From: Ignavibacteriota bacterium
Lineage (GTDB): Bacteria; Bacteroidota; Ignavibacteria; Tepidaquicellales; Tepidaquicellaceae
Length of the DNA stretch: 45,851 nucleotides
Assembly: GCA_003158365.1 (NCBI GenBank)
Contig: PMIW01000054.1
Location: 1-45,851 of the forward strand
Direction: 5' to 3'
The notes under the pieces are model-generated. The model had not been told where the DNA came from and searched no databases. It saw only the letters and a list, made by a program, of their open reading frames with translations. The position numbers and the translations under genes were made by a program. This document shows, one piece after another, positions 34,268-43,010 of the stretch. Every line of letters begins with the position of its first letter. Positions within the stretch are counted from its first letter, which is position 1.

Positions 34268-35245
34268 ATGTCAGAAGGAATTGAATTTTACGAAGAACAA
34301 ACAGGGGTCAAAAAAAGCAGAAAATATTTTTATATTATAAATATTCTTCTTTTCGTTGCAACATTTTTTACTACTACTTTAAGCGGTGTATTTTGGGCAA
34401 ACCGGGACCCTTACCAGTTGTACAATTTTCCCGCAGGACTGCTTTATTCATTCTTGCTTCTCTCGGTAATCAGTGCTCACGAATTCGGGCATTATTTTGC
34501 CGCACGCATTCATAAAGTTGATGTTACACTGCCGTTTTATATTCCGTTTCCGTTTATATTTTTAAATCCGTTCGGTACTATGGGTGCGGTTATTAAAATG
34601 AAATCCCGAACGCAGACCAGAAAATCTTTATTCGATATCGGTATAGCAGGTCCGATTTCAGGATGGGTAATGGCTATGGCAATATTAATTTACGGCTATT
34701 TTACACTGCCTCCGATTTCTTATTTATTCAAAATACATCCCGAATACCAGACAACGGGAATTCCGACAACAGGCTTTACTTTCGGCTATAATATTGTATT
34801 TTACGTATTCGAAAAAATATTTTCGGGACCAAAAGTTTTTATTCCTCCGATGAATGAGATTTACCATTATCCTTTCCTTTGTGTCGGCTGGTTCGGACTT
34901 TTAATTACTGCACTTAATATGATGCCTGTAGGGCAGCTCGATGGCGGACATATCTCATATACAATGTTCGGTGAAAATCACAAATATCTTGCTTACATTG
35001 TATTCGGTCTTTTGATTTTTTTCGGTCTTGCCGGATTGCTTCCTTTGGTCGGATTAAATTATAATTTTGGCTCGGCAAACTGGCTTGTATGGTCTATACT
35101 TATATTTTTCGTAATAAAAATAAAACATCCCCCTATTGTAACAGATTTTCACGAACCTCTCGGAACATTCAGAACTATTCTAGGGTGGATTTCGTTTATA
35201 ATATTTGTTATTTCATTTTGCCCGGTTCCGATTTTGGAAAACTAA
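34268..35245 (+). CDS. Site-2 protease family (M50) membrane metalloprotease
   Basis: This 325-residue protein has about six or seven membrane segments. The zinc motif is HEFGH (His71, Glu72, His75), and the second ligand motif is NMMPVGQLDGG with Asp225. No PDZ domain is present, unlike RseP, so it belongs to the compact S2P branch typified by EGY1-like and archaeal enzymes. It cleaves transmembrane helices, often to release regulators; the substrate is unknown. The MFS gene starts 20 bases downstream on the same strand. Confidence 0.92.
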   Translation: MSEGIEFYEEQTGVKKSRKYFYIINILLFVATFFTTTLSGVFWANRDPYQLYNFPAGLLYSFLLLSVISAHEFGHYFAARIHKVDVTLPFYIPFPFIFLNPFGTMGAVIKMKSRTQTRKSLFDIGIAGPISGWVMAMAILIYGYFTLPPISYLFKIHPEYQTTGIPTTGFTFGYNIVFYVFEKIFSGPKVFIPPMNEIYHYPFLCVGWFGLLITALNMMPVGQLDGGHISYTMFGENHKYLAYIVFGLLIFFGLAGLLPLVGLNYNFGSANWLVWSILIFFVIKIKHPPIVTDFHEPLGTFRTILGWISFIIFVISFCPVPILEN

Positions 35246-35265
35246 TTCAAATTAAATGATATAAA

Positions 35266-36486
35266 GTGGAAAGTAAAAACAGAACTGCATTTTTAGTTAT
35301 ATTCCTGACGATATTCATAGACCTTCTCGGTTTCGGAATTATTATTCCCCTCCTTCCCGATTTCCTGAAAAATGTTGTGATGGCAAATGAATCTATTATA
35401 GGACTTGTAGTAGGCATTTTTTCACTTATGCAGTTTATATTTACTCCTGTATGGGGCTCGATGTCGGATATATACGGCAGGAAACCAATATTGGTAATGA
35501 GTCTGACCGGTAATGTAATTTCATATATATTAATGGCGCTTGTGTTTTCGGGAATATTTCCTTCTCTTATTTTATTAATTGTAGCAAGAGGACTTGCTGG
35601 AATTTTTTCCGCAAACTTATCGGCGGCTCAATCCGTTGTTTCAGATTTAACGACAAAAGAAAACCGTTCCAAAGGAATGGGAATAATCGGCGCAGCTTTC
35701 GGACTTGGATTTGTTTTCGGTCCCGCACTCGGCGGATTGCTATCATATAAATTCGGCTACGGCATGCCGCTTTTTCTTGCAGCATTCTTTTCGTTCGTTG
35801 CAGCACTGCTTTGCATTACAGTTTTCAAAGAAACACTGGACCCGGAATTAATGGCGCATAATAAAAAGAATTTTACAGGCGTTAAAGTAATTAATTTCAG
35901 AGGTGTTCACGATGTTATTACAAACCGCAGAGTGGGAATTTATGTAATAATATTCTTCTTCATTACATTTTCATTTGCAAATATTCACGCAACATTCCTG
36001 CTTTTTGCAGAAAGAAAAGACGGATTGAATTTAAACCAGGAAGAAGTAGGGCTCCTTCTTTCTTTTATAGGTGTCATTGCAGCTATCGTTCAGGGTACAA
36101 TGATTAAATTTTTCAAGAATAAAGTCGGAGAAGAGCGCTCTCTCATTTTAGGAAATATTTTAACAGGTATTGGACTTGCCTTGATTCCGTTTTCAATTAC
36201 AATTCCGATTATGCTTCTTGCACTCACTATTCTTGCATTCGGTAACGGGCTGAATAACCCCATGGTACTTGGATTAATTTCACAGAATGTCGGACAGGAT
36301 GAGCAGGGCTCGGTCCTCGGCGTAAATCAGGCTCTCGGCTCACTTGCCAGATTTCTCGGTCCCGTATGGGGCGGCTTTATATACCAGAGTCTCGGATTTC
36401 AGTTTCCTTTTTTATCGGGCGCATTCTTTATGATACTAATAACTATTTTCAGTATTATGTATCTAAAGCCTCAAAAAGTAGTTTGA
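35266..36486 (+). CDS. MFS transporter (tetracycline-resistance-like, TCR/Tet family)
   Basis: This 406-residue protein has 12 predicted membrane segments. It starts at GTG; the nearby ATG at 35257 leads straight to a stop. The loop between helices 2 and 3 reads GSMSDIYGRKPIL, the MFS A-motif. FIDLLGFGIIIPLLPDFL is typical of the Tet/TCR-like drug-proton antiporters. Helix 5 has the motif C-like sequence GFVFGPALGGLL. It is probably an efflux pump, but family membership alone does not show drug specificity. It is probably cotranscribed with the site-2 protease. Confidence 0.9.
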   Translation: MESKNRTAFLVIFLTIFIDLLGFGIIIPLLPDFLKNVVMANESIIGLVVGIFSLMQFIFTPVWGSMSDIYGRKPILVMSLTGNVISYILMALVFSGIFPSLILLIVARGLAGIFSANLSAAQSVVSDLTTKENRSKGMGIIGAAFGLGFVFGPALGGLLSYKFGYGMPLFLAAFFSFVAALLCITVFKETLDPELMAHNKKNFTGVKVINFRGVHDVITNRRVGIYVIIFFFITFSFANIHATFLLFAERKDGLNLNQEEVGLLLSFIGVIAAIVQGTMIKFFKNKVGEERSLILGNILTGIGLALIPFSITIPIMLLALTILAFGNGLNNPMVLGLISQNVGQDEQGSVLGVNQALGSLARFLGPVWGGFIYQSLGFQFPFLSGAFFMILITIFSIMYLKPQKVV

Positions 36487-36548
36487 ATTGAAAATTGAAT
36501 TGATATTCAAAGTTATTAATTACTATTAATTTCTATACACTCTGCACA

Positions 36549-37226
36549 CTAAACCATTCCAATCACCGCTAACATCCTGCCGGATTTATCCCTGTCCCTT
36601 CTGTAAGAATGAAATAAATCTTTTTCTTTAAACGTGCAATATCCTGATACTTCAATATTTTCATTTCTGACACCGATTTTTTGCAATTGAATATAATTAT
36701 GCTTTTTTAAATCAATAAAATATTTTCCGTCTCTGTTTTCTTTCACTCCCTCATCAAATAAATCCGCAACATCTTTTCCAACTTCAAAATTATTCACGGA
36801 TATACCGGGACCAATGTAGGCAATTATTTTTTCAACATCGATTGAAAATTCTTTTATAAGTTTATTAATAGTAACACTTGTAATATTATTCAATGTACCC
36901 TTCCAGCCTGAGTGAATAGCGGCAACTACTTTTTTATCCGGTTCATACAAAAGTACCGGTATGCAGTCTGCTATGCTGACTGCAAGAAAATTGTTTTTCA
37001 AATTCGTGTAGAGTGCATCGCTGTCTTCAAAAAACGCCGGGCTTTTAACATGATTTGATTTTACCGAATGAGTCTGCCTTTGAAACGAGACCAGGTCCTC
37101 CTCTATACCAAGTTCTTTAAAAAAGATTTTCCTGTTTTCCCTGACCTTTTCATTTTTATCCCCCACCCTGTAGCTAAGATTAAAATAATATGGCGGTTCA
37201 CCATTCCCGCAAAACCTTGTGCTCAA
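36549..37226 (-). CDS. pgeF: Peptidoglycan editing factor PgeF (YfiH/multicopper-like), 5' end frameshifted
   Basis: The open frame from a TTG at 37226 gives 225 residues and lacks the usual N-terminal segment. Metal-site residues are His53 in RQTHS, Cys88 in ADCIPV and His105 in HSGWKG, followed by YIGPGIS and HSYRRD near the end. The family acts as a purine nucleoside phosphorylase in some reports and removes wrongly placed serine from peptidoglycan stems in E. coli. The missing start lies just upstream in another frame (37227-37269). It follows arfB on the same strand. Confidence 0.88.
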   Translation of the reverse strand: MSTRFCGNGEPPYYFNLSYRVGDKNEKVRENRKIFFKELGIEEDLVSFQRQTHSVKSNHVKSPAFFEDSDALYTNLKNNFLAVSIADCIPVLLYEPDKKVVAAIHSGWKGTLNNITSVTINKLIKEFSIDVEKIIAYIGPGISVNNFEVGKDVADLFDEGVKENRDGKYFIDLKKHNYIQLQKIGVRNENIEVSGYCTFKEKDLFHSYRRDRDKSGRMLAVIGMV

Positions 37227-37269
37227 TCCCGATTTAATTTCGGGAAATTTTTGGTTTAATTATACTCAT
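37227..37269 (-). pseudogene. pgeF: Frameshifted 5' end of pgeF
   Basis: An ATG at 37269, nine bases after the arfB stop, begins MSIIKPK. It runs to a stop in frame 1. In the pgeF frame the same DNA reads KFPEIKSGLSTRF, which is how PgeF proteins normally start. Removing one A from the five-base run (T run at 37248-37252 on the plus strand) joins them as MSIIKPKFPEIKSGLSTR. The result is a full-length protein of about 239 residues. The break is therefore a single-base indel: a real mutation, a slippage site or a sequencing error. Confidence 0.75.
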
Positions 37270-37278
37270 CAAAGTTTT

Positions 37279-37689
37279 TTAAATATCGTTCAGGAAATTT
37301 CTGCTTCTGTTTGATTTTTTCCTGGAGTCGATTTTTTTGGAAATAAGTCTTTCTTCCTTGGAAATCAAAGAGGGTTTTGTTTTGCGCCTTACTTTTTCTT
37401 TTTTAAATGCTTTTTCGATTAATTTATTGAATTTCTTAATTGCATCAAGCTTGTTTAAATACTGAGAGCGTTCGTTCTGGGATACTATTTTCAATATGCC
37501 GTTTTTATCAAGCTTATTCTTTAATTTAACAGTAAGAATATTTTTTTCCTCATCATCAAGTAATTTCGAATTAGGGATATCGAAGTTCAGCTCAATCTTA
37601 GTCGAGACCTTGTTTACATTCTGTCCGCCCTTTCCCCCGCTCCGTGATGCCTGAAATTTGAGCTCATTTTCAAAATCAATTTCTCTCAT
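37279..37689 (-). CDS. arfB: Alternative ribosome-rescue factor ArfB (peptidyl-tRNA hydrolase)
   Basis: This 136-residue protein has the release-factor block SRSGGKGGQNVNKVSTKIEL with the GGQ motif at 21-23. It has a Lys/Arg-rich C-terminal tail (about residues 90-136) and no codon-recognition domain, which is the ArfB/YaeJ/ICT1 plan. The tail enters the empty mRNA channel of stalled ribosomes and GGQ frees the peptide. Its length is normal for the family. It is the first gene of a pair with pgeF. Confidence 0.93.
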   Translation of the reverse strand: MREIDFENELKFQASRSGGKGGQNVNKVSTKIELNFDIPNSKLLDDEEKNILTVKLKNKLDKNGILKIVSQNERSQYLNKLDAIKKFNKLIEKAFKKEKVRRKTKPSLISKEERLISKKIDSRKKSNRSRNFLNDI

Positions 37690-37844
37690 AAATAATCATT
37701 TTATAAGAAGATAAAACATATATAAATTTATAAAAACAAATAAATAATTGACCATATTTAAATAATTGCAGATAATATTTTTGATAATTATAACAGATTT
37801 AATTTTATTTATGATTTTATTATTCTGATCTCACGGTTTTTTTT

Positions 37845-37880
37845 CAGTGAAATCGGTGAAATCAGATTAATCAGTGATTA
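37845..37880. repeat. Short direct repeats in an intergenic region
   Basis: GTGAAATC occurs twice in tandem (within 37845-37863), followed by ATTAATCAGTGATTA, so CAGTGA also appears twice. The 250-base gap between the arfB and PD40 genes is otherwise AT-rich with nothing recognised. Confidence 0.3.
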
Positions 37881-37940
37881 TTTATTTACTTTCTTAACTG
37901 ATAAATCTTTTTTAACTTTAATGATAAATTAAAAACTCAT

Positions 37941-38915
37941 ATGAATAAGTTAATAACGATAATAACTTTTATCTTTCTTATTTTTGGTTTGGCAAAAGCG
38001 CAAACAAAAATTGTTTACAGCTCGGATGATACAAAAAGTAATTATCTGCAGATTTTCACTATGAACGATGACGGAACAAATAAAAAACAAATCACCGACC
38101 TTCCCGCAAACTGCTCCCATCCGAGGTGGTCGCCTGATGGTTCTAAAATAGTATTCCAGACTGATGATGACAGGATATTTTTAATTGTAAATGCCGATGC
38201 TGATACTGCAGATGAACCGATATTTATTTTCGGCGGCTCCAATCCGTCATTTACGGCAGATAATGATCAGATATTATTCAATTCCGACCACGATGGAGCT
38301 CTGTCAATTTACATAATCGACCCCGCAGAAGGTGAAGCGTACCTGATTTCAACAATCGGTTATTCCAACCAGCAGGTTCTGTCAAAAAGCGGCAAATACC
38401 TTGCATATTCGGCTTTCTACGACGGCAGCAAATGTATAATGATGACGGACCTGGAAGATACAACCGATGACAATACATTTCAGATTAATGTTAATGATAA
38501 TGCCAATTTGCTTCCAGATTTATCATCAGACGCAAATATGATTGTTTATGCGGGTTTTAATAACCAGCTTAACGGGACAATATACCTTTTTAATAACGGG
38601 AAAGAATCGGCACTAACAAAAGGAATCACAAGCTGCAACCTGCCGAAGTTTTCACCCGATGACAGCAAGATTGCATTCCTTTCAATCGGAACAAACTCCG
38701 TTAAACTTTATACTATGAATCTCGACGGAAGCAATAAAGAAGCAATTAATAATAAGGGCGGAAATATCGGAACTTATAAATGGATCGATAACGACAGGAT
38801 AGTTTTTGACGCTGAAAACGGTAGTGAATACCAGATTGGAATCATTACCTTAAGTACGGGTAAATGCACTATGCTGACGGGACAGGGAAATAATTTACAT
38901 CCTGACGTGTTTTAA
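37941..38915 (+). CDS. Exported PD40/TolB-like beta-propeller protein
   Basis: This 324-residue protein has a signal peptide (MNKLITIITFIFLIFGLAKAQ). It holds repeated PD40 motifs such as HPRWSPDGSKIVFQ, NPSFTADNDQILFN and LPKFSPDDSKIAFL, with paired IFTMNDDGTN and LYTMNLDGSN strands. These show a six-bladed TolB-like propeller. Unlike TolB, it has no N-terminal alpha/beta domain, and no T9SS ending is present. A periplasmic sensing or binding role is likely, but the ligand is unknown. metF starts 27 bases downstream, so the two may be cotranscribed, though the functions are not obviously linked. Confidence 0.85.
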   Translation: MNKLITIITFIFLIFGLAKAQTKIVYSSDDTKSNYLQIFTMNDDGTNKKQITDLPANCSHPRWSPDGSKIVFQTDDDRIFLIVNADADTADEPIFIFGGSNPSFTADNDQILFNSDHDGALSIYIIDPAEGEAYLISTIGYSNQQVLSKSGKYLAYSAFYDGSKCIMMTDLEDTTDDNTFQINVNDNANLLPDLSSDANMIVYAGFNNQLNGTIYLFNNGKESALTKGITSCNLPKFSPDDSKIAFLSIGTNSVKLYTMNLDGSNKEAINNKGGNIGTYKWIDNDRIVFDAENGSEYQIGIITLSTGKCTMLTGQGNNLHPDVF

Positions 38916-38942
38916 AATTTTTGTTAATTTAATTTATTTGAT

Positions 38943-39893
38943 TTGAAAGTAATTGAACATTTAGAAACAGCAAAAAATCCTTTAATAAGTTTTGAAATTA
39001 TTCCCCCTCTAAGAGGCGGTGATATTAAACAGATATTCAATATCATCGATGACCTGATTAAATATAATCCGCCGTTTATAGATGTAACTTCTCATTCCGC
39101 TGAAGTCCAGTATGAAGAAACTCCTGATGGCATTAAGAAAAAAGTAAAGAGGAAAAGGCCCGGCACAATTGGTTTATGCGTCGCAATAAAAAATAAATAT
39201 AACATAGAAGCTGTACCGCATCTGCTCTGTTCGGGATTTACTAAAGAAGAAACCGAAGATGCTCTCATAGAACTTAATTATCTCGGCATTGAAAATGTTC
39301 TGGCTGTAAGGGGTGACGAAAGAGAATACAAGAAACCAATTCCACAGGGAAAAACCAGCAATGTTTATACAGTCGAACTCGTAGAGCAGATTGTGAATAT
39401 GAACAAGGGAATTTACCTTGAAGAAGATTTGCTCGATGCGACACCGACTGAATTCTGCATTGGCGTCGGAGGTTATCCCGAAAAACATTTCGAAGCACCT
39501 AACCTGAAATCAGACATTAAATTTCTCAAAGATAAACTGGATAAGGGCGCACACTATGTTGTTACACAGATGTTTTTTAATAATGAACATTTTTTCAGCT
39601 TTGTTAAAAATTGCAGGGAAGCGGGTATTACTGCCCCGATTATTCCCGGAATAAAGATTCTTACGAATAAAAAGCATCTTACAAGTCTCCCGAAAGATTT
39701 TATAATTGAAATTCCCGAGGAGTTATCTGAAGAAATAATGAATGCAGATGCCAGACATTCACAGGAAATCGGAATTAACTGGTCTTTTAAACAGGTTGAA
39801 GCTTTGTTTAATTTCGGAGTGCCTGCAGTGCATTTTTATATTTTGCAAAACTCGATTCCGATGCAAAAACTGATAAAAAAATTGAATATATAG
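38943..39893 (+). CDS. metF: Methylenetetrahydrofolate reductase
   Basis: This 316-residue protein starts at TTG. Key motifs are FEIIPPLRGGD, DVTSHSAEVQY, AVRGDE, FCIGVGGYPEKH, GAHYVVTQMFF and PIIPGIKILT, matching the MetF TIM barrel that binds FAD. It reduces 5,10-methylene-THF to 5-methyl-THF for methionine synthesis. The length matches bacterial MetF, which lacks the regulatory domain of the eukaryotic enzyme. A strong hairpin terminator follows. Confidence 0.95.
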   Translation: MKVIEHLETAKNPLISFEIIPPLRGGDIKQIFNIIDDLIKYNPPFIDVTSHSAEVQYEETPDGIKKKVKRKRPGTIGLCVAIKNKYNIEAVPHLLCSGFTKEETEDALIELNYLGIENVLAVRGDEREYKKPIPQGKTSNVYTVELVEQIVNMNKGIYLEEDLLDATPTEFCIGVGGYPEKHFEAPNLKSDIKFLKDKLDKGAHYVVTQMFFNNEHFFSFVKNCREAGITAPIIPGIKILTNKKHLTSLPKDFIIEIPEELSEEIMNADARHSQEIGINWSFKQVEALFNFGVPAVHFYILQNSIPMQKLIKKLNI

Positions 39894-40002
39894 AAATTAG
39901 TATCTTGAAATTTTGTTTTTTTGTTGATATTTTTAGTTGATGGAATTAGAAAAGATTTTAATATTTCTCAAGTTTACAAATAAGAACTTTTAATAATATT
40001 TT

Positions 40003-40037
40003 AAAAAGTGTATCCCGAAAAGATACACTTTTTTTTT
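40003..40037 (+). terminator. Intrinsic terminator after metF
   Basis: Twelve-base arms AAAAAGTGTATC and GATACACTTTTT (40003-40014, 40022-40033) enclose a 7-base loop and run into a T tract to 40037. The TTG at 40036 that opens the next reading frame lies inside this tract, which argues for the ATG at 40051 as the true start. Confidence 0.88.
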
Positions 40038-40050
40038 GCACACAAAAAAT

Positions 40051-40677
40051 ATGGACACAAACAATTTTTTAAAGCTTTTCAAAAAAAACGAGATTGATAA
40101 AACCGAAACACTGAGATTTGTTTATGTGAACCGAAAAAAGATTGTCACATATGTTCCTCTCGGCTTTGTGGACAAATTAACATTTGAAATGTCTTTCGCC
40201 GGAGCAGGAAAAATCGGCAATTATGAATTCTGCTCATTCAGAACAAAAGGTCTCGGTACGTTTATGCCCGGCAAATCCGCCAAACCGTTCGAAGGTAAAA
40301 AAGGAAAACTTGCTTTCGAGGAGGAAGTAAGACTGGAAGTGGAATGCGGCGAAGAGAATCTGGACAGAGTAATTGATGCACTCTTCTTAAATCACCCCTA
40401 TGAAGAAGTTGCATATGAAATTTATGATTTCAAAAAACGCTCCGGTAAACCTGCATCGGTTGTTATTGGTTTTAAAAAACCCGTTTCCTTTAAAAATATT
40501 ATTACAAGAATAAATAAAAATATTAATCAGGATAGTATAGACGGGAATTACAGTATTAAGAATTTGTGCTTTACCAGCTGCGAAGTGAATAATTCACTGA
40601 TGTTAAAAGCTAAGGAAAAGAACTGTAAACTAATTATATTTTCTGAAAAAAATAAATTAAAATTCAAATACATATAA
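40051..40677 (+). CDS. YqfO/NIF3 insertion-domain protein without the metal-binding halves
   Basis: The start is placed at the ATG at 40051 (208 residues). Residues about 25-125 match the CutA/PII-like insertion domain of YqfO-type NIF3 proteins: GAGKIGNYEFCSF, GTFMPGKSAKPF and NHPYEEVAYEIYD. The N-terminal half of NIF3, with its metal-ligand histidines, is missing. The C-terminal part (NLCFTSCEVNN, LMLKAKEKNCKL) resembles the region before the last metal ligands but ends before them. So this is either a regulatory remnant or a specialised stand-alone domain, and a dinuclear hydrolase activity is not expected. Its stop overlaps the zinc-ribbon gene start by one base (TAATG). Confidence 0.75.
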   Translation: MDTNNFLKLFKKNEIDKTETLRFVYVNRKKIVTYVPLGFVDKLTFEMSFAGAGKIGNYEFCSFRTKGLGTFMPGKSAKPFEGKKGKLAFEEEVRLEVECGEENLDRVIDALFLNHPYEEVAYEIYDFKKRSGKPASVVIGFKKPVSFKNIITRINKNINQDSIDGNYSIKNLCFTSCEVNNSLMLKAKEKNCKLIIFSEKNKLKFKYI

Positions 40678-41528
40678 TGGACGAAACTAATTTAGAAAAA
40701 ACTCCAATTGAAGAAAATAACGATTCCCAAAACCCGGGAGAAAAAGAGGATGAATCGCGGATATTGGAATTCTTTGAGTACAAAGAAGGTATTCAAAGAC
40801 CAAGTTTAAATGATAAATTAATTATTCTGTATGAACTGACTAAAATCGATAAAGAACTGGCTGAAATTGACGAGGAAAAAGGAGATTTACCCGAAAAAAT
40901 AAAAGCATTGCTGGATAGCATCGATACTATTGAAGCAATCATCAAAGAAGATTCGGGCAAAGTCGAGCAGTTCGAAAATGAAAAACAGCAGCTTATCAAA
41001 GATAATAAAGTGCACGAAGAAAAAATGAGCAAGTATGATGAACTTAAATATAACGCAAAGAGTAACAAGGAATATGATGAGATAGTAAAATCCATCGACG
41101 CTTTTATTGAACTGATTGAAAAAAACGAAAAACGCATAAAAGAAATCGATTCGCTCAATGCCACTGTTGTAAAAGATATCGAAGAAAGAAATTTAAGGAA
41201 CGAAGAGTATAAAAAGGAGCTCGAAGAGAATAAGGAGCACCTGAATGAACTTAATACGGAATTTGAAGATGAAGAAAATGAGCTTACTAAAAAGAGAGAA
41301 TTGCTTATTGTGAAAATCGATGATGAAACAAGGAGTTTATATGAAAGAATCAACAGCGGCTCAATGAGAGGTGAAGCAATTGCAATAGTAAGAAAAGGCA
41401 ACTGCAGCGGATGCTATAACTCGGTGCCTCCCCAGAGGGAAATAGAAATTAAAATGGCAGAAGAAGTTTTTACCTGCCAGTCGTGCGGAAGAATTTTAAT
41501 AGACGAATCAATATTACCGAATAGTTAG
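40677..41528 (+). CDS. Coiled-coil protein with C-terminal C4 zinc ribbon (CT398/HP0958-like)
   Basis: This 283-residue protein has an acidic start, a long coiled coil from about residue 55 to 220 rich in Glu, Lys and Leu, and a zinc ribbon near the end (CSGCYNSVPPQ and CQSCGRIL, two CxxC pairs). This is the family of HP0958/CT398/CdsZ, where members bind RNA, sigma factors or secretion and flagellar parts. It is often found beside NIF3 genes, and here it overlaps the NIF3-like gene by one base. The precise partner is unknown. rnpB begins 17 bases after its stop. Confidence 0.88.
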   Translation: MDETNLEKTPIEENNDSQNPGEKEDESRILEFFEYKEGIQRPSLNDKLIILYELTKIDKELAEIDEEKGDLPEKIKALLDSIDTIEAIIKEDSGKVEQFENEKQQLIKDNKVHEEKMSKYDELKYNAKSNKEYDEIVKSIDAFIELIEKNEKRIKEIDSLNATVVKDIEERNLRNEEYKKELEENKEHLNELNTEFEDEENELTKKRELLIVKIDDETRSLYERINSGSMRGEAIAIVRKGNCSGCYNSVPPQREIEIKMAEEVFTCQSCGRILIDESILPNS

Positions 41529-41544
41529 ATTGTTCTTTTTAATA

Positions 41545-41924
41545 TCCGTTCCGTTTTAGGCAATCGCGCGAATCCTTTATCGGATAGTGAGGAAAGTCCG
41601 GACTCCATCGAAGCAGGGATGCCGGGAGAAATTCCCGGGCTGTTTATACGTCAACGTTAAACGGCAGAAAGTGTTACAGAAAAGTAAACTGCCCTTAGGG
41701 GCAAAGGTGAAACGGCAGGGTAAAAGCCTACCATTCAAAAAGCAATTTTTGAGATTGACAAACCTCATCCGGAGCAAGGCCATGTATAGGGAGTAAAGTT
41801 CTGCTTGCTTATTATACTCCCGGGGTAGGTCGCAAAAAGCCTGCGGGCAACTGCAGGATAAGATAAATGATTGCCGGTCCCGATTCATCGGGACTACAGA
41901 ATCCGGCTTATTAAACGGAACGGA
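41545..41924 (+). ncRNA. rnpB: RNase P RNA, bacterial class A
   Basis: The ends pair perfectly as helix P1 (41545-41556 with 41913-41924, 12 bases). Conserved core elements are in order: GAGGAAAGTCCGGACTCC, ACAGAAA, GGGTAAAAG, AAACCTCATCCGGAGCAAGG, AGATAAATGATTGCC and ACAGAATCCGGCTTAT. The last is the tail of the P4/CR V core. RNase P removes the 5' leader of tRNA precursors. The size, about 380 nucleotides, is typical. Its 3' end is four bases from the stop codon of convergent nadA. Confidence 0.96.
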
Positions 41925-41927
41925 ATA

Positions 41928-42884
41928 TTAACTCATCTCCAGCATTCTCAATATCGGCTTCAATGCCTTTACTCTCAAATCCTCATCCATCGTAATCTCG
42001 GGAGTTTTATCCCTCATACACAAATATAATTTTTCCATTGTATTGAGCTTCATATAAGGGCATTCATTGCAGGAGCAAGACGCTTCGGGCGGTGCTGTTA
42101 TAAAAATTTTATCGGGACATTTTTTTGTCATCTGCGTTAAAATCCCCGGCTCTGTTGCAACTATAAATTCTTTAGCCGGGTCTTCCTGAACAAATTTCAG
42201 CAGTGCGCTCGTCGAGCCTATAAAATCAGCATAATTCAAAACCGTTTCTTCACATTCAGGATGTGCGATTATTTTTGCCTGCGGATGCTCGGTTTTTAAT
42301 TTTATAATTTTCTTTTCGCTGAAAGTCTCGTGAACAATGCACGAGCCCTGCCAGAGCTTCATTTCCCTTCCCGTTTTTTTAATCAGGTACTTGCCAAGAT
42401 TTTTATCGGGAGCGAAAATTATTTTTTGGCTTACGGGTAATTGCTTTACGATTTTTTCTGCATTGGATGATGTACATATAATATCCGAAATTGCTTTCAC
42501 ATCCGCAGAACAGTTTATATAACTAATAACTATATGGTCCGGATTTTTATCTTTAAATTTTTGTAAAAGCGGCGCAGGGCATCCTTCAGCAAGCGAGCAT
42601 CCGGCTTTTAAATCGGGAAGCAAAACCAGTTTATCGGGATTCAAAATCTTCGCAGTCTCTGCCATAAAATGCACGCCTGCAAATACAATTACATCAGCTT
42701 TGGTTTTCTGTGCCTCCTGTGCAAGCTGCAAACTGTCACCTATATAATCTGCAATATCCTGTATCTCCGACTCCTGATAAAAGTGCGCTAGAATTACCGC
42801 ATTCAGCTCTTTTTTAAGTCTCTTTATTTCTTCTACGAAATCAACTTCAATCTCAGCAATATCAGTGTTTTGTGTATTAAGCAT
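41928..42884 (-). CDS. nadA: Quinolinate synthase
   Basis: This 318-residue protein condenses iminoaspartate with dihydroxyacetone phosphate to quinolinate, the second step of NAD synthesis from aspartate. Motifs include LAHFYQESEIQDIADYIGDS, GVHFMAET, PDLKAGCSLAEGC, HPECEE and CNECPYMKLNT. The three cysteines expected to hold its 4Fe-4S cluster are Cys96, Cys182 and Cys275. No nadB or nadC is adjacent, so the pathway genes are dispersed. Confidence 0.97.
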   Translation of the reverse strand: MLNTQNTDIAEIEVDFVEEIKRLKKELNAVILAHFYQESEIQDIADYIGDSLQLAQEAQKTKADVIVFAGVHFMAETAKILNPDKLVLLPDLKAGCSLAEGCPAPLLQKFKDKNPDHIVISYINCSADVKAISDIICTSSNAEKIVKQLPVSQKIIFAPDKNLGKYLIKKTGREMKLWQGSCIVHETFSEKKIIKLKTEHPQAKIIAHPECEETVLNYADFIGSTSALLKFVQEDPAKEFIVATEPGILTQMTKKCPDKIFITAPPEASCSCNECPYMKLNTMEKLYLCMRDKTPEITMDEDLRVKALKPILRMLEMS

Positions 42885-43010
42885 ATTTATTAATTTTTTT
42901 CCTCTTACAAATTAAGATATTTATTCCTCTTTTAATATGAAACAAAAAATATCAGTTATTAATTATATAGTGAATTACAACTTCCTGATTTATTTCGTAA
43001 ATTATTGTAT

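Noticed and set aside
40793..41401. 202-residue open frame antisense to the zinc-ribbon coiled-coil gene
   Set aside because: It is Ser/Leu-rich, the expected shadow of a Glu/Lys coiled-coil gene, and has no known motif. The sense gene has a clear zinc ribbon.
41577..41888. Small reading frames on both strands at 41577-41888
   Set aside because: They lie wholly within the RNase P RNA gene.
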